Positions 1 through 5,416 are shown, numbered from the stretch's first letter. The stretch is DNA of 7,511 nucleotides from JANWKA01 sp035533815 (GCA_035533815.1 DATLTB010000126.1:1-7511), one strand, 5' to 3'. Notes: a model not told the origin generated them from the sequence alone. Translations and numbers: made by a program.

Positions 1-668
1 TGTCTCCATTCTGCAGCCTCAGCCATCATATCTTCAGGGACCGGCACTTCCTTGTAGGTTGCCCCCCTGGATTCTTCGTCCCAGATGATCCCCTTCATCC
101 TGATCAGGTCAACCACACCTATAAAATGTTCCTCCGCCCCCATGGGCAGCTGCAGGGGCACCGCTTTAGCCCCCAGCATCTCCCTGACCTGTTTCACGAC
201 ATTCAGAAAATCCGCTCCGGAACGGTCCATTTTATTGACGAATCCGATCCGGGGCACCAGGTAGCGGTTTGCCTGCCGCCAGACCGTCTCGGACTGGGGC
301 TCTACTCCCGAAACGGCACAGAATAGCGCCACTAGCCCGTCGAGGACCCGTAGGGAACGTTCCACTTCCACGGTAAAGTCCACATGGCCAGGAGTATCAA
401 TGATATTGAATTTATATAGCCGGGTATCCTCCAGGGGTAACCCCTGCTGGGTGGGGAATTTCCAAAAGCAGGTAGTGGCTGCGGAGGTGATGGTGATGCC
501 CCGTTCCTTCTCCTGTTCCATCCAGTCCATGGTCGCGGCCCCCTCATGTACTTCGCCAATCTTATGGGACACACCGGTATAATACAGGATCCTTTCCGTG
601 GTGGTTGTTTTCCCCGCATCAATATGTGCAGCAATGCCAAAATTCCGTTGATGTCTTAAGTCACCCAT
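1..668 (-). CDS. fusA: Elongation factor G, N-terminal 222 residues (runs off left edge)
   Basis: Translational GTPase that drives ribosome translocation and, with RRF, ribosome recycling in the cytoplasm. The frame is open from the ATG at 666-668 to the window edge and holds the full G-domain signature: P-loop AHIDAGKT (residues 14-21) followed by a run of threonines, switch I RGIT (56-59), DTPGH (91-95) and NKMD (145-148). No broken motif is seen. The visible part covers most of the G domain; EF-G is normally about 700 residues, so roughly two thirds lie beyond the edge. It is the third gene of the str operon, 165 nt after rpsG, a rather long gap with hairpins. The start is fixed by the family N-terminus and by a perfect Shine-Dalgarno sequence 9 nt upstream. 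Identity is certain; whether the gene is complete outside the window cannot be seen. Confidence 0.97.
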   Translation of the reverse strand, partial: MGDLRHQRNFGIAAHIDAGKTTTTERILYYTGVSHKIGEVHEGAATMDWMEQEKERGITITSAATTCFWKFPTQQGLPLEDTRLYKFNIIDTPGHVDFTVEVERSLRVLDGLVALFCAVSGVEPQSETVWRQANRYLVPRIGFVNKMDRSGADFLNVVKQVREMLGAKAVPLQLPMGAEEHFIGVVDLIRMKGIIWDEESRGATYKEVPVPEDMMAEAAEWR

Positions 669-677
669 GATTTAAAT

Positions 678-684
678 CCTCCTT
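678..684 (-). promoter_or_regulatory. Strong Shine-Dalgarno sequence of fusA
   Basis: On the minus strand AAGGAGG stands 9 nt before the fusA ATG, a full 7-nt complement to the usual 16S rRNA tail. No other gene start in this window has anything comparable. Bacteroidota generally do not use Shine-Dalgarno sequences because their ribosomes sequester the anti-SD, so this one site stands out and may mean special translational control of EF-G (inference). Confidence 0.75.
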
Positions 685-784
685 ATACTAAAAAGACAAT
701 TGAAAATCCGCAGGTAGCCAATTCCCAACTATCCGTTCACCGATGATTCCGAATGAGTCCCGGATGGATTATTGCGATACCGCC

Positions 785-830
785 AAGGCTTAATGCCTTC
801 GGGGATCAGCAGTTACCTGCTGCTCCCGAA
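785..830 (-). other. Two adjacent hairpins in the rpsG-fusA gap
   Basis: Read on the minus strand just after the rpsG stop codon, TTCGGG, CAGCAG, loop GTAA, CTGCTG, CCCGAA forms two stacked 6-bp stems with a small internal loop, closed by a GNRA-type tetraloop (798-830). A second 5-bp hairpin, AAGGC / GCCTT with a 5-nt loop, abuts it (785-799) and shares its last two bases. There is no following T-run, so a terminator is unlikely. It may be a processing or stability element, or a ribosomal-protein regulatory site. The rest of the gap (669-784) shows no gene and no clear promoter. Confidence 0.45.
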
Positions 831-833
831 TGT

Positions 834-1301
834 TCAGATTCTGAAATGGGAAAAAGCCTTATTGGCTTCGGCCATGCGGTGGGTATCTTCCTTTTTCTTG
901 AATGCGGCTCCCTCCCCCTTGCTGGCAGCCACAATTTCTCCGGCCAGTTTTTCGGACATGCTCCGGCCATTCCTTTCCCCGGCATACCTGATCAGCCATT
1001 TCATGCTCAGGGAAATTTTCCGGTCGCTCCTCACTTCAGCGGGTATCTGAAAAGTAGCTCCCCCGATGCGCCGGCTCCTGACTTCCACTGCAGGGGTCAC
1101 ATTGAACAAAGCTTTTTTCCAGACTTCATATCCGTTTTCATTGGTCAGCTGGGAAACCTTGTCCACCGCATCATAGAAGATCCGGTAGGCTACGCTTTTT
1201 TTCCCTTCTTCCATGATATTATTCACAAAACGGGTCACGAGCCGGTCATTGAACCGGGGATCGGGAGCCATGGGAAGTTTTCTGGCAGCTTGTTTTCTCA
1301 T
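834..1301 (-). CDS. rpsG: 30S ribosomal protein S7
   Basis: Primary 16S rRNA-binding protein that nucleates assembly of the 30S head and lies near the E site and mRNA exit. The 155-residue product has the expected length and is colinear with the family: a basic N-terminus (MRKQAARK), the S7 signature around residues 14-37 (DPRFNDRLVTRFVNNIM followed by EEGKKS), the VEVRSRRIGGATFQIP beta-hairpin region (about 72-87) and the C-terminal SEKLAGEIVAA and HRMAEANKAFSHFR helices. The ATG at 1299-1301 gives the canonical start; there is no Shine-Dalgarno sequence. It lies 50 nt downstream of rpsL and is expected to be co-transcribed from the rpsL promoter. In E. coli S7 represses its operon by binding the rpsL-rpsG gap. 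A small hairpin is present in that gap here, but conservation of the mechanism is not shown. Confidence 0.97.
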   Translation of the reverse strand: MRKQAARKLPMAPDPRFNDRLVTRFVNNIMEEGKKSVAYRIFYDAVDKVSQLTNENGYEVWKKALFNVTPAVEVRSRRIGGATFQIPAEVRSDRKISLSMKWLIRYAGERNGRSMSEKLAGEIVAASKGEGAAFKKKEDTHRMAEANKAFSHFRI

Positions 1302-1328
1302 GATTGGTTATTTGAATCCAACGGTCAG

Positions 1329-1343
1329 CCGGCCTTTTGCCGG
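1329..1343 (-). other. Hairpin in the rpsL-rpsG gap
   Basis: CCGGC / GCCGG form a 5-bp GC-only stem around a 5-nt loop in the middle of the 50-nt gap between rpsL and rpsG. No T-run follows. The position matches that of the S7 autoregulatory site in E. coli, but the match is positional only. Confidence 0.35.
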
Positions 1344-1351
1344 ATCCGGTA

Positions 1352-1738
1352 TTATTTTTTTACAGTCTGTTTTTCCCTTTTGGTCCCATACTTGGAACGG
1401 CTTTTTTTCCGGTCTTTCACTCCTGCGGTATCCAGGGATCCGCGGACAATATGATAACGCACACCCGGCAGATCCTTCACCCTGCCTCCCCGGATCAGTA
1501 CGATAGAGTGTTCCTGGAGGTTATGTCCTTCCCCGGGAATGTAGGCAATGACCTCCACTTTGTTGGTCAGTCTGACCTTGGCTACCTTGCGAAGCGCAGA
1601 ATTGGGCTTTTTGGGAGTGGTGGTGTACACCCGGGTACAGACACCGCGACGTTGCGGACAACTGTCCAGGGCCCGGGACTTGGATTTGGCCCGGATGATC
1701 TCCCGCCCTTTTCTGACAAGTTGCTGGATGGTAGGCAT
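1352..1738 (-). CDS. rpsL: 30S ribosomal protein S12
   Basis: Decoding-centre protein of the small subunit that contacts helix 44 and the A-site codon-anticodon duplex. The product has 128 residues with MPTIQQLVRKGR at the start, the TTTPKKPNSALRKVAKVRL block (39-57), PGEGHNLQEHS (68-78) and GGRVKDLPGVRYH (84-96), and a lysine-rich tail typical of the family. Both lysines whose substitution gives streptomycin resistance or dependence (K43 and K88 counting Met) are unchanged, so the sequence looks drug-sensitive. D89 in the KDLPG loop is the residue that RimO methylthiolates in organisms that have this enzyme. It is the first gene of the str operon; the promoter is about 75 nt upstream. No Shine-Dalgarno sequence precedes the ATG. 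Confidence 0.98.
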   Translation of the reverse strand: MPTIQQLVRKGREIIRAKSKSRALDSCPQRRGVCTRVYTTTPKKPNSALRKVAKVRLTNKVEVIAYIPGEGHNLQEHSIVLIRGGRVKDLPGVRYHIVRGSLDTAGVKDRKKSRSKYGTKREKQTVKK

Positions 1739-1785
1739 GCTTCGGAGGTTTCTTGGATTTTACCGGTTTATTTTCCCCTTTTTAG

Positions 1786-1798
1786 CTGCCGGAGGCAG
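1786..1798 (-). other. Small hairpin in the rpsL leader
   Basis: CTGCC-TCC-GGCAG (read on the minus strand) forms a 5-bp stem with a 3-nt loop about 10-20 nt after the predicted transcription start of rpsL. It could protect the 5' end or take part in operon control; there is no direct support for either. Confidence 0.3.
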
Positions 1799-1812
1799 TG
1801 GATTTGGGAGGG

Positions 1813-1844
1813 CAAAGGTAGGTGGATATATTGAAAGAACAAAA
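1813..1844 (-). promoter_or_regulatory. Bacteroidota-type promoter for rpsL-rpsG-fusA
   Basis: On the minus strand TTTTG (1840-1844) is followed after exactly 19 nt by TACCTTTG (1813-1820). This fits the -33 TTG / -7 TAnnTTTG consensus of the primary sigma factor of Bacteroidota. Transcription would start near 1806, giving a leader of about 68 nt before rpsL. It is the best promoter match in the window and stands where a strong str operon promoter is needed. Confidence 0.7.
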
Positions 1845-1928
1845 TGTCGGCAGGGTAAGGCTACAGGGAAGGGCTATCCTGTGAAAGCCATGGTGCAGCG
1901 CGGGTCTTGTTGGTATGGTACCGGAAAT

Positions 1929-1966
1929 GAATCTCCCTATATATGGAGATTCCAGCCCCTGGAATC
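1929..1966 (-). other. Two overlapping, mutually exclusive hairpins at the ilvE 3' end
   Basis: GAATCTCC (1929-1936) pairs perfectly with GGAGATTC (1945-1952) around the ilvE stop codon. GATTCCAG (1948-1955) pairs perfectly with CTGGAATC (1959-1966) inside the last ilvE codons. Both are 8-bp stems and they share 1948-1952, so only one can form at a time. The segment after the first stem is only weakly T-rich, so it is at best a poor intrinsic terminator. It may help end or protect the ilvE mRNA. Confidence 0.35.
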
Positions 1967-2992
1967 CTCCGTTTTCCCGGTATGGATATCTTCCAGGTTC
2001 TTTAACAGGGTGGGAGCAATGGTCCAGGAGGAGACATCGAACCGGATATTCTCCCTGTTATAGGAAAGTTCCTCAACATAAGCAATGGTTGCTGCAGTTC
2101 CGGTGCCAAAAACTTCCCGGAGTTCTCCTTTTTTCCGGGCATCCAGCACCTCCTGAATGGACAGGGGTCTTTCCTCTACCTCCATCCCATGGTCCCTGAG
2201 AAGATGAATCACACTGTCCCGGGTTACCCCAGCCAGGATGGTGCCCTGGTCCAGAGGTGGTGTGATCGCTTTATGGCCAATGAGGACAAACAGGTTCATG
2301 GTCCCGCACTCCTGCAGGTATTTATGCTCCAGCCCATCCGTCCAGAGGATCTGGTCATACCCCTGTTTTTTAACCTCGCTGGTAGGAAAAAGGCTACCCC
2401 CGTAATTTCCGGCAGATTTGGCAAATCCGGTTCCGCCGGGGAATGCCCGGACATATTTGTCCTGCACGAACAGCCGGATCGGTTTGTTGAAATAAGGTCC
2501 CGTAGGTGAAGTAATAATAGCAAACTTGTAGGTCTCGGATGCCTTGACTCCCAGGGTACGGTCCGTCGCAAACATGAAAGGCCGGATATACAATGATGCC
2601 CCATCCTGATCAGGGATCCAGTCCCTGTCCAGGCTGACCAGGCTCTTCATGCCCCCGATGAACAGGTCTTCCGGGATAGGTGGCATGGCCATCCTTTCCG
2701 CGGAGAGGAGGAAACGGGTATAATTCATGTCAGGCCGGAAGATCAGCGGATTCCCCTGCTGATCCTTATACGCCTTGATCCCTTCAAAAATCGACTGGCC
2801 ATAATGCAGGGCAGCATTGGCCGGGCTGATGGAAAAATCCCGGAAAGGGACAATCTCCCCCTTATTCCACTGCCCCTGGGCGTAATCAGCGACCAGCATA
2901 TGATCCGCAAATATTTTACCGAAGGGTAACGGGGAAGTTTCTTTTTGTTCCGGTTTCTCCTGTCCGGTAAAATTTACTTTGATTTCAGACAT
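1937..2992 (-). CDS. ilvE: Branched-chain amino acid aminotransferase
   Basis: PLP-dependent fold-type IV transaminase that interconverts leucine, isoleucine and valine with their 2-oxo acids using 2-oxoglutarate/glutamate; it is the last step of biosynthesis and the first of breakdown. The 351-residue length and sequence fit the longer group that includes the eukaryotic enzymes. Visible landmarks are LHYGQSIFEGIKAY (62-75), YIRPFMFATD (135-144), the PLP lysine K192 in AKSAGNYGGS, QECGTMNLF (227-235), LAGVTRDSVI (253-262) and the phosphate-binding GTGTA (297-301). The start at 2990-2992 has only a weak AGGA ahead. The gene is divergent from the 3069 operon and codirectional with rpsL, with 198 nt between, but the rpsL promoter suggests a separate unit. 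No gene for the rest of the pathway is in view. Confidence 0.96.
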   Translation of the reverse strand: MSEIKVNFTGQEKPEQKETSPLPFGKIFADHMLVADYAQGQWNKGEIVPFRDFSISPANAALHYGQSIFEGIKAYKDQQGNPLIFRPDMNYTRFLLSAERMAMPPIPEDLFIGGMKSLVSLDRDWIPDQDGASLYIRPFMFATDRTLGVKASETYKFAIITSPTGPYFNKPIRLFVQDKYVRAFPGGTGFAKSAGNYGGSLFPTSEVKKQGYDQILWTDGLEHKYLQECGTMNLFVLIGHKAITPPLDQGTILAGVTRDSVIHLLRDHGMEVEERPLSIQEVLDARKKGELREVFGTGTAATIAYVEELSYNRENIRFDVSSWTIAPTLLKNLEDIHTGKTEDSRGWNLHI

Positions 2993-3004
2993 GTTCCTGA
3001 TGTA

Positions 3005-3012
3005 TATATTTG
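3005..3012 (+). promoter_or_regulatory. -7 element for the operon starting at 3069
   Basis: TATATTTG matches TAnnTTTG perfectly and would place the transcription start near 3018, some 50 nt before the first gene. The nearest upstream TTG (2979-2981) is 23 nt away, longer than usual, and lies inside the ilvE start region. It is a plausible but imperfect promoter. Confidence 0.4.
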
Positions 3013-3015
3013 CAA

Positions 3016-3023
3016 CAAAGAAA
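3016..3023 (-). promoter_or_regulatory. Possible -7 element of ilvE
   Basis: On the minus strand TTTCTTTG differs from TAnnTTTG at one position and lies 23 nt before the ilvE ATG. No TTG is found at the right distance upstream. ilvE must have its promoter in this 76-nt divergent gap or further upstream, and this is the best candidate I see. It nearly abuts the opposite-strand -7 element, so the two promoters may interfere. Confidence 0.25.
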
Positions 3024-3068
3024 CGGAATTTTTTGCAGACTTTTCTACGATATTAACATAAAAAATAT

Positions 3069-3566
3069 ATGAGTCTGGATAACCTGAAACTGGATCCTTT
3101 CCTGCTTGCGGGGCTTTATAAGCAATATTTAATTCCGGAAGAAAGGGAAAGGACGGTCACAGTACCTGGGGGAACAATAGAAAACAGCCGTGGGCAAAAT
3201 GGCAAAAACATTTTACTTATCGGCGCTTTTCCTGAAAGGGGCTTCCCTGGCTCCAGTCAGTTCAGCTTTTTGGAAAAACTGTTGTCTGCCTGCAAACTGT
3301 CGGTTGATGAGGTAAGCATGGTCAATACCTCCCGGATGGCTGGCATGTCCCTGGAGGAGATCCTGGGCAAATACTCCCCCCGGATCTGCCTGATCTTCGG
3401 AGAGGTGCCCGGAATTACCGGGATGGGGAACGAATTGAGGAAGAATATACCTATGAATACCCGCAGAACCGTTTTCCTCTTCACGGACAGCCTGGACAGC
3501 CTGATCGAGGAAGCGCCATTGAAAAAGCAGCTTTGGCCAGTACTCCGGGAAGTCTTTCAACTGTAA
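3069..3566 (+). CDS. Conserved-looking protein of unknown function (165 aa)
   Basis: I do not recognise a named family. The predicted fold alternates strands and helices: KNILLIGAF (46-54), helix about 64-76, EVSMVNT (81-87), RICLIFGEV (105-113), RTVFLFTD (133-140) and a C-terminal helix with APLKKQLWPVLREVF. This is a Rossmann-like alpha/beta pattern, after a less ordered N-terminus with a short loop rich in G, N and S (34-45). The overall pattern reminds me of small unnamed Bacteroidota proteins ending in LKKQLW...LF, but I cannot name a function. There is no signal peptide or membrane segment, so it is probably cytoplasmic. The stop codon is 4 nt before rdgB, so it is co-transcribed with rdgB and the thioesterase gene. 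There is no Shine-Dalgarno sequence. The open frame, tight operon spacing and protein-like composition support a real gene. Confidence 0.85.
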   Translation: MSLDNLKLDPFLLAGLYKQYLIPEERERTVTVPGGTIENSRGQNGKNILLIGAFPERGFPGSSQFSFLEKLLSACKLSVDEVSMVNTSRMAGMSLEEILGKYSPRICLIFGEVPGITGMGNELRKNIPMNTRRTVFLFTDSLDSLIEEAPLKKQLWPVLREVFQL

Positions 3567-3570
3567 GGGT

Positions 3571-4158
3571 ATGGATATCCCCCTGATATTTGCTACCCGT
3601 AACTCTAATAAAGTCATGGAAGCCAGGACTCTGCTCGGAAACCCGTTCAGGATAATGTCCTTGCAGGAACTGGCAATACCTGTGGAAATACCGGAGCCAT
3701 ATTCCACCCTGGAAGAAAATGCCCGGGAAAAATCGATGACCATTCACCGGCTGACCGGTAAAAATTGTTTTGGAGAGGATACCGGACTGGAAACAGAAGC
3801 CCTGAACGGGGAACCCGGAGTTCTTTCAGCCCGTTATTCCGGAGTTTCAGGGTCAGCGGTAGAAAATATCCGTTTGCTGCTGAGCCGGCTGGAGGGTAAA
3901 ACGAACCGCAGGGCAAGGTTCAGGACCGTTATTTCCCTGATCTGGCAGGACAGGGAATACTCGTTCACCGGTATCTGTAACGGTACCATAAGGACCGAAG
4001 AAAAAGGACAATCCGGGTTCGGCTATGATCCCATTTTCCAGCCCGATCTTTTTTCCAGGACTTTTGCGGAAATGACCCTGCAAGAAAAGAACCGCTGCAG
4101 TCACCGGGCCCAGGCATTTAACCAGTTAAAAACTTTCTTACTAGCATGGCCAGGATAA
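3571..4158 (+). CDS. rdgB: Non-canonical purine NTP pyrophosphatase (RdgB/HAM1 family)
   Basis: Hydrolyses ITP, dITP and XTP to the monophosphate and pyrophosphate, keeping deaminated purines out of DNA and RNA. The 195-residue product has the usual length and all family motifs: substrate loop FATRNSNKVMEA (7-18), EENAREKS (48-55), the metal/catalytic FGEDTGLETEALNGEPGV block with E69 and D70 (67-84) followed by SARYSG (86-91), GFGYDPIF (149-156) and the C-terminal K173 and SHRAQAF (177-183) base-recognition motif. The ATG at 3571 gives the canonical N-terminus of the family. It starts 4 nt after the previous gene and overlaps the thioesterase gene by 13 nt, so translation is probably coupled. 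The family usually acts as a dimer in the cytoplasm. Confidence 0.96.
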   Translation: MDIPLIFATRNSNKVMEARTLLGNPFRIMSLQELAIPVEIPEPYSTLEENAREKSMTIHRLTGKNCFGEDTGLETEALNGEPGVLSARYSGVSGSAVENIRLLLSRLEGKTNRRARFRTVISLIWQDREYSFTGICNGTIRTEEKGQSGFGYDPIFQPDLFSRTFAEMTLQEKNRCSHRAQAFNQLKTFLLAWPG

Positions 4159-4595
4159 AACTTGTAATGCCGGACCGGTATGCTTTCAGCACCCGGATTC
4201 CTGTAAGGGTAACCGATGTCAATTATGCCGGCCACCTGGGAAATGATTCCCTGCTGTCCATCCTGCATGAAGCCAGGATGCAGTTCCTGGGCAGGATGGA
4301 TTGCAGTGAATTTGATAGCTGCGGAAAAGGATTGATCATGGCAGATGCAGCCCTGGTTTACCGCGATGAAGCCTTTTTCGGGGATACCCTGGAAGTGTCC
4401 ATGGCTGCCCAGGAATTCACGCGGGTGGGATTTGATCTGTACTACCGGGTCAGGACTGAAAGGCAGGAGCAGGATATAAGCATAGCAAATGCCAGGACCC
4501 ACCTGGTATTCTTTGATTACCAAAGCCACAAAAAATCCATCGTTCCGGATGAATTCCTGGCCAGAATAGCCCATTTACAGGGTCAAACTCCCTGA
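4146..4595 (+). CDS. Acyl-CoA thioesterase, hotdog fold (4HBT type)
   Basis: Probable thioester hydrolase acting on an acyl-CoA or acyl-ACP; the substrate cannot be read from the sequence. The 149 residues fit a single hotdog domain: strand RIPVRVTDVNYAGHLGND (17-34, with D24, N26, G29 and H30 in the active-site turn), the central hotdog helix SLLSILHEARMQFL (35-48), then strands IMADAALVYRDEAFFGDTLEV (64-84), FDLYYRV (96-102) and the alternating IANARTHLVFF (113-123). The DVNYAGHLGN version of the YbgC/FadM-like DxDxxGH motif is what I would expect for small Bacteroidota thioesterases. It overlaps the rdgB 3' end by 13 nt in another frame and ends the operon. No signal peptide is seen. The link to the neighbouring nucleotide-sanitising enzyme is not obvious and may only be shared expression. 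Confidence 0.87.
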   Translation: MARIKLVMPDRYAFSTRIPVRVTDVNYAGHLGNDSLLSILHEARMQFLGRMDCSEFDSCGKGLIMADAALVYRDEAFFGDTLEVSMAAQEFTRVGFDLYYRVRTERQEQDISIANARTHLVFFDYQSHKKSIVPDEFLARIAHLQGQTP

Positions 4596-4602
4596 ATTCC
4601 AT

Positions 4603-4610
4603 TATTTTTG
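4603..4610 (+). promoter_or_regulatory. -7 element of the tRNA gene
   Basis: TATTTTTG matches TAnnTTTG exactly and ends 11 nt before the tRNA, so the transcript would start just upstream of the mature 5' end. No TTG stands about 19 nt upstream. It overlaps nothing, lying in the 26-nt gap after the thioesterase gene. Confidence 0.5.
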
Positions 4611-4621
4611 CGCTCTTTTCC

Positions 4622-4695
4622 GGCGAGGTAGCTCAGTTGGTAAGAGCGCAGGATTCATAACCCTGAGGTCTCGGGTTCAACTCCCGATCTCGCTA
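4622..4695 (+). tRNA. tRNA-Met (CAU anticodon)
   Basis: A 74-nt cloverleaf can be folded by hand: acceptor GGCGAGG / TCTCGCT with G-U pairs at both ends, T8 A9, D arm GCTC / GAGC, anticodon arm CAGGA-TTCATAA-CCCTG with anticodon CAT at 34-36, variable loop AGGTC, T arm TCGGG-TTCAACT-CCCGA and discriminator A. CCA is not encoded. The last anticodon-stem pair is A31-C39, a mismatch. CAU can be elongator Met, initiator Met or lysidine-modified Ile2. The initiator hallmarks (unpaired position 1-72, three G-C pairs below the anticodon stem) are absent, so elongator Met is most likely, with Ile2 not excluded. Its 3' end is duplicated at 7298-7316, which suggests use as an integration site. Confidence 0.93.
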
Positions 4696-4696
4696 C
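4678..4696 (+). repeat. Left att-like repeat: T-loop to 3' end of tRNA-Met
   Basis: CAACTCCCGATCTCGCTAC runs from the T loop to one base past the discriminator. It matches 7298-7316 at 16 of 19 positions, and the three differences are all transitions. The 13-nt right part has a single mismatch. tRNA T-arm and 3' ends are classical attB sites of tyrosine integrases. Confidence 0.6.
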
Positions 4697-5045
4697 ATGG
4701 ATGATTTTAACGATTAAAAGGCTGCTATTTTGGACTACCTATCTTGTTATACTGAACTGACTATAAAATATTTACATTAAATGCGTTATTGAATATGCAT
4801 TTTCTCTTCGTTATGTCGCAAAATGACTTCTCAATTATATATTCCACCAATTTTCAAACAGTTAGCATGTTCTACTAACGATCTAGGGTAGGATTAATTT
4901 AACAGGATTTCATTGGGGGTCTATTACCCCAGGGGCTCATGTAGACCTCTGTAGCCATAGTTCGAACTTTATTCAGAATGTATTGTTTGATATTCTAAGA
5001 TTTTGACTTTCTCGTCTTAAGTGGTCTATTGATTATCAATATATA
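4697..5045. other. AT-rich non-coding stretch between tRNA and higB
   Basis: I see no gene here. The notable structure is an inverted repeat GGTCTA (4918-4923) / TAGACC (4942-4947) enclosing CCCC-A-GGGG (4927-4935); an upstream GGGGG run (4915-4919) could alternatively pair with the CCCC. A smaller inverted repeat GTTAG / CTAAC lies at 4861-4879. No convincing promoter match was found. The GC-rich block is out of character in this AT-rich stretch and may be a protein-binding or terminator-like site for upstream transcription. Confidence 0.4.
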
Positions 5046-5052
5046 ATGGGAA

Positions 5053-5090
5053 TTCCTTGTAAGGAAAGTTTACTTACAGAAAACTTTCCT
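5053..5090 (+). promoter_or_regulatory. Inverted-repeat operator of the higBA operon
   Basis: AGGAAAGTTT (5062-5071) and AAACTTTCCT (5081-5090) form a perfect 10-bp inverted repeat with a 9-nt spacer. Just to the left, TTCCTT-GT-AAGGAA (5053-5066) shares the middle arm, giving three half-sites. This is what a dimeric HigA-type repressor would bind. It ends 12 nt before the probable GTG start of higB. TAATTTTTG (5090-5098) resembles a -7 element with one extra base and would start transcription at or next to that GTG. Confidence 0.6.
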
Positions 5091-5102
5091 AATTTTTGCC
5101 CT

Positions 5103-5414
5103 GTGTTTAATATTATTGCCCGAAATACCCTCTTAAAGTATTTCGAAAAATACCCTGAAGCTGCAACTGCTTTACAAGAATGGTATTTTGAATTGTTAAG
5201 ATCAGATTTCAAGAATTTTAATGAACTGAAAAAAGTATATGGAAACGCAAGTCTAGTCGGGGATGACCGGGTTATTTTCAATATAATGGGAAATAAGTTC
5301 CGTCTAGTTGTTAGGTTTGTTTTTGAATACAAAGCTATTCAAATAAAATGGTTCGTTACCCATTCGGAATATAATAGGATAGATGTAATCACCATTAACC
5401 CTAAAAAGAAATAG
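5103..5414 (+). CDS. higB: HigB-type toxin, RelE-superfamily mRNA interferase
   Basis: Toxin of a type II toxin-antitoxin system; the family cleaves mRNA on translating ribosomes. From the GTG at 5103 the product has 103 residues and reads like a typical HigB (PF09907-type): FNIIARNTLLKYFEKYPEA near the start, the W of LQEWYFELL, YGNASLVGDDRVIFNI, then GNKFRLVVRF, and the terminal THSEYNRIDVITI with the conserved H and Y. An in-frame ATG at 5046 would add 19 residues, but these do not resemble the family and their DNA is the inverted-repeat operator, so I prefer the GTG. No Shine-Dalgarno sequence precedes either start. It is followed 2 nt later by the antitoxin gene, the toxin-first order usual for hig systems. 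The gene looks intact, with AT-rich codon use unlike the core genes to the left. Confidence 0.9.
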   Translation: MFNIIARNTLLKYFEKYPEAATALQEWYFELLRSDFKNFNELKKVYGNASLVGDDRVIFNIMGNKFRLVVRFVFEYKAIQIKWFVTHSEYNRIDVITINPKKK

Positions 5415-5416
5415 CA

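Noticed and set aside
753..1454. Plus-strand open frame of 233 codons across rpsG and rpsL
   Set aside because: It is antisense to two certain ribosomal protein genes, and its translation is low-complexity and unlike any family.
1548..2509. Several plus-strand open frames opposite rpsL and ilvE
   Set aside because: Antisense shadows of confidently identified genes with no protein features.
3213..3916. Minus-strand open frames opposite the unnamed gene and rdgB
   Set aside because: They lie antisense to genes with clear family motifs or operon spacing, and have no recognisable domains.
4101..4574. Minus-strand open frame of 157 codons opposite the thioesterase gene
   Set aside because: Shadow of the hotdog gene, whose own frame has the conserved active-site region.
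5035..5293. Similar stretches near 5035-5052 and 5277-5291, both containing ATAATGGGAA
   Set aside because: One copy is in non-coding DNA and the other encodes conserved HigB residues; the match is short and AT-rich, probably chance.
5036..5332. Minus-strand open frame opposite higB
   Set aside because: It runs through the higBA operator and is antisense to a clear HigB.
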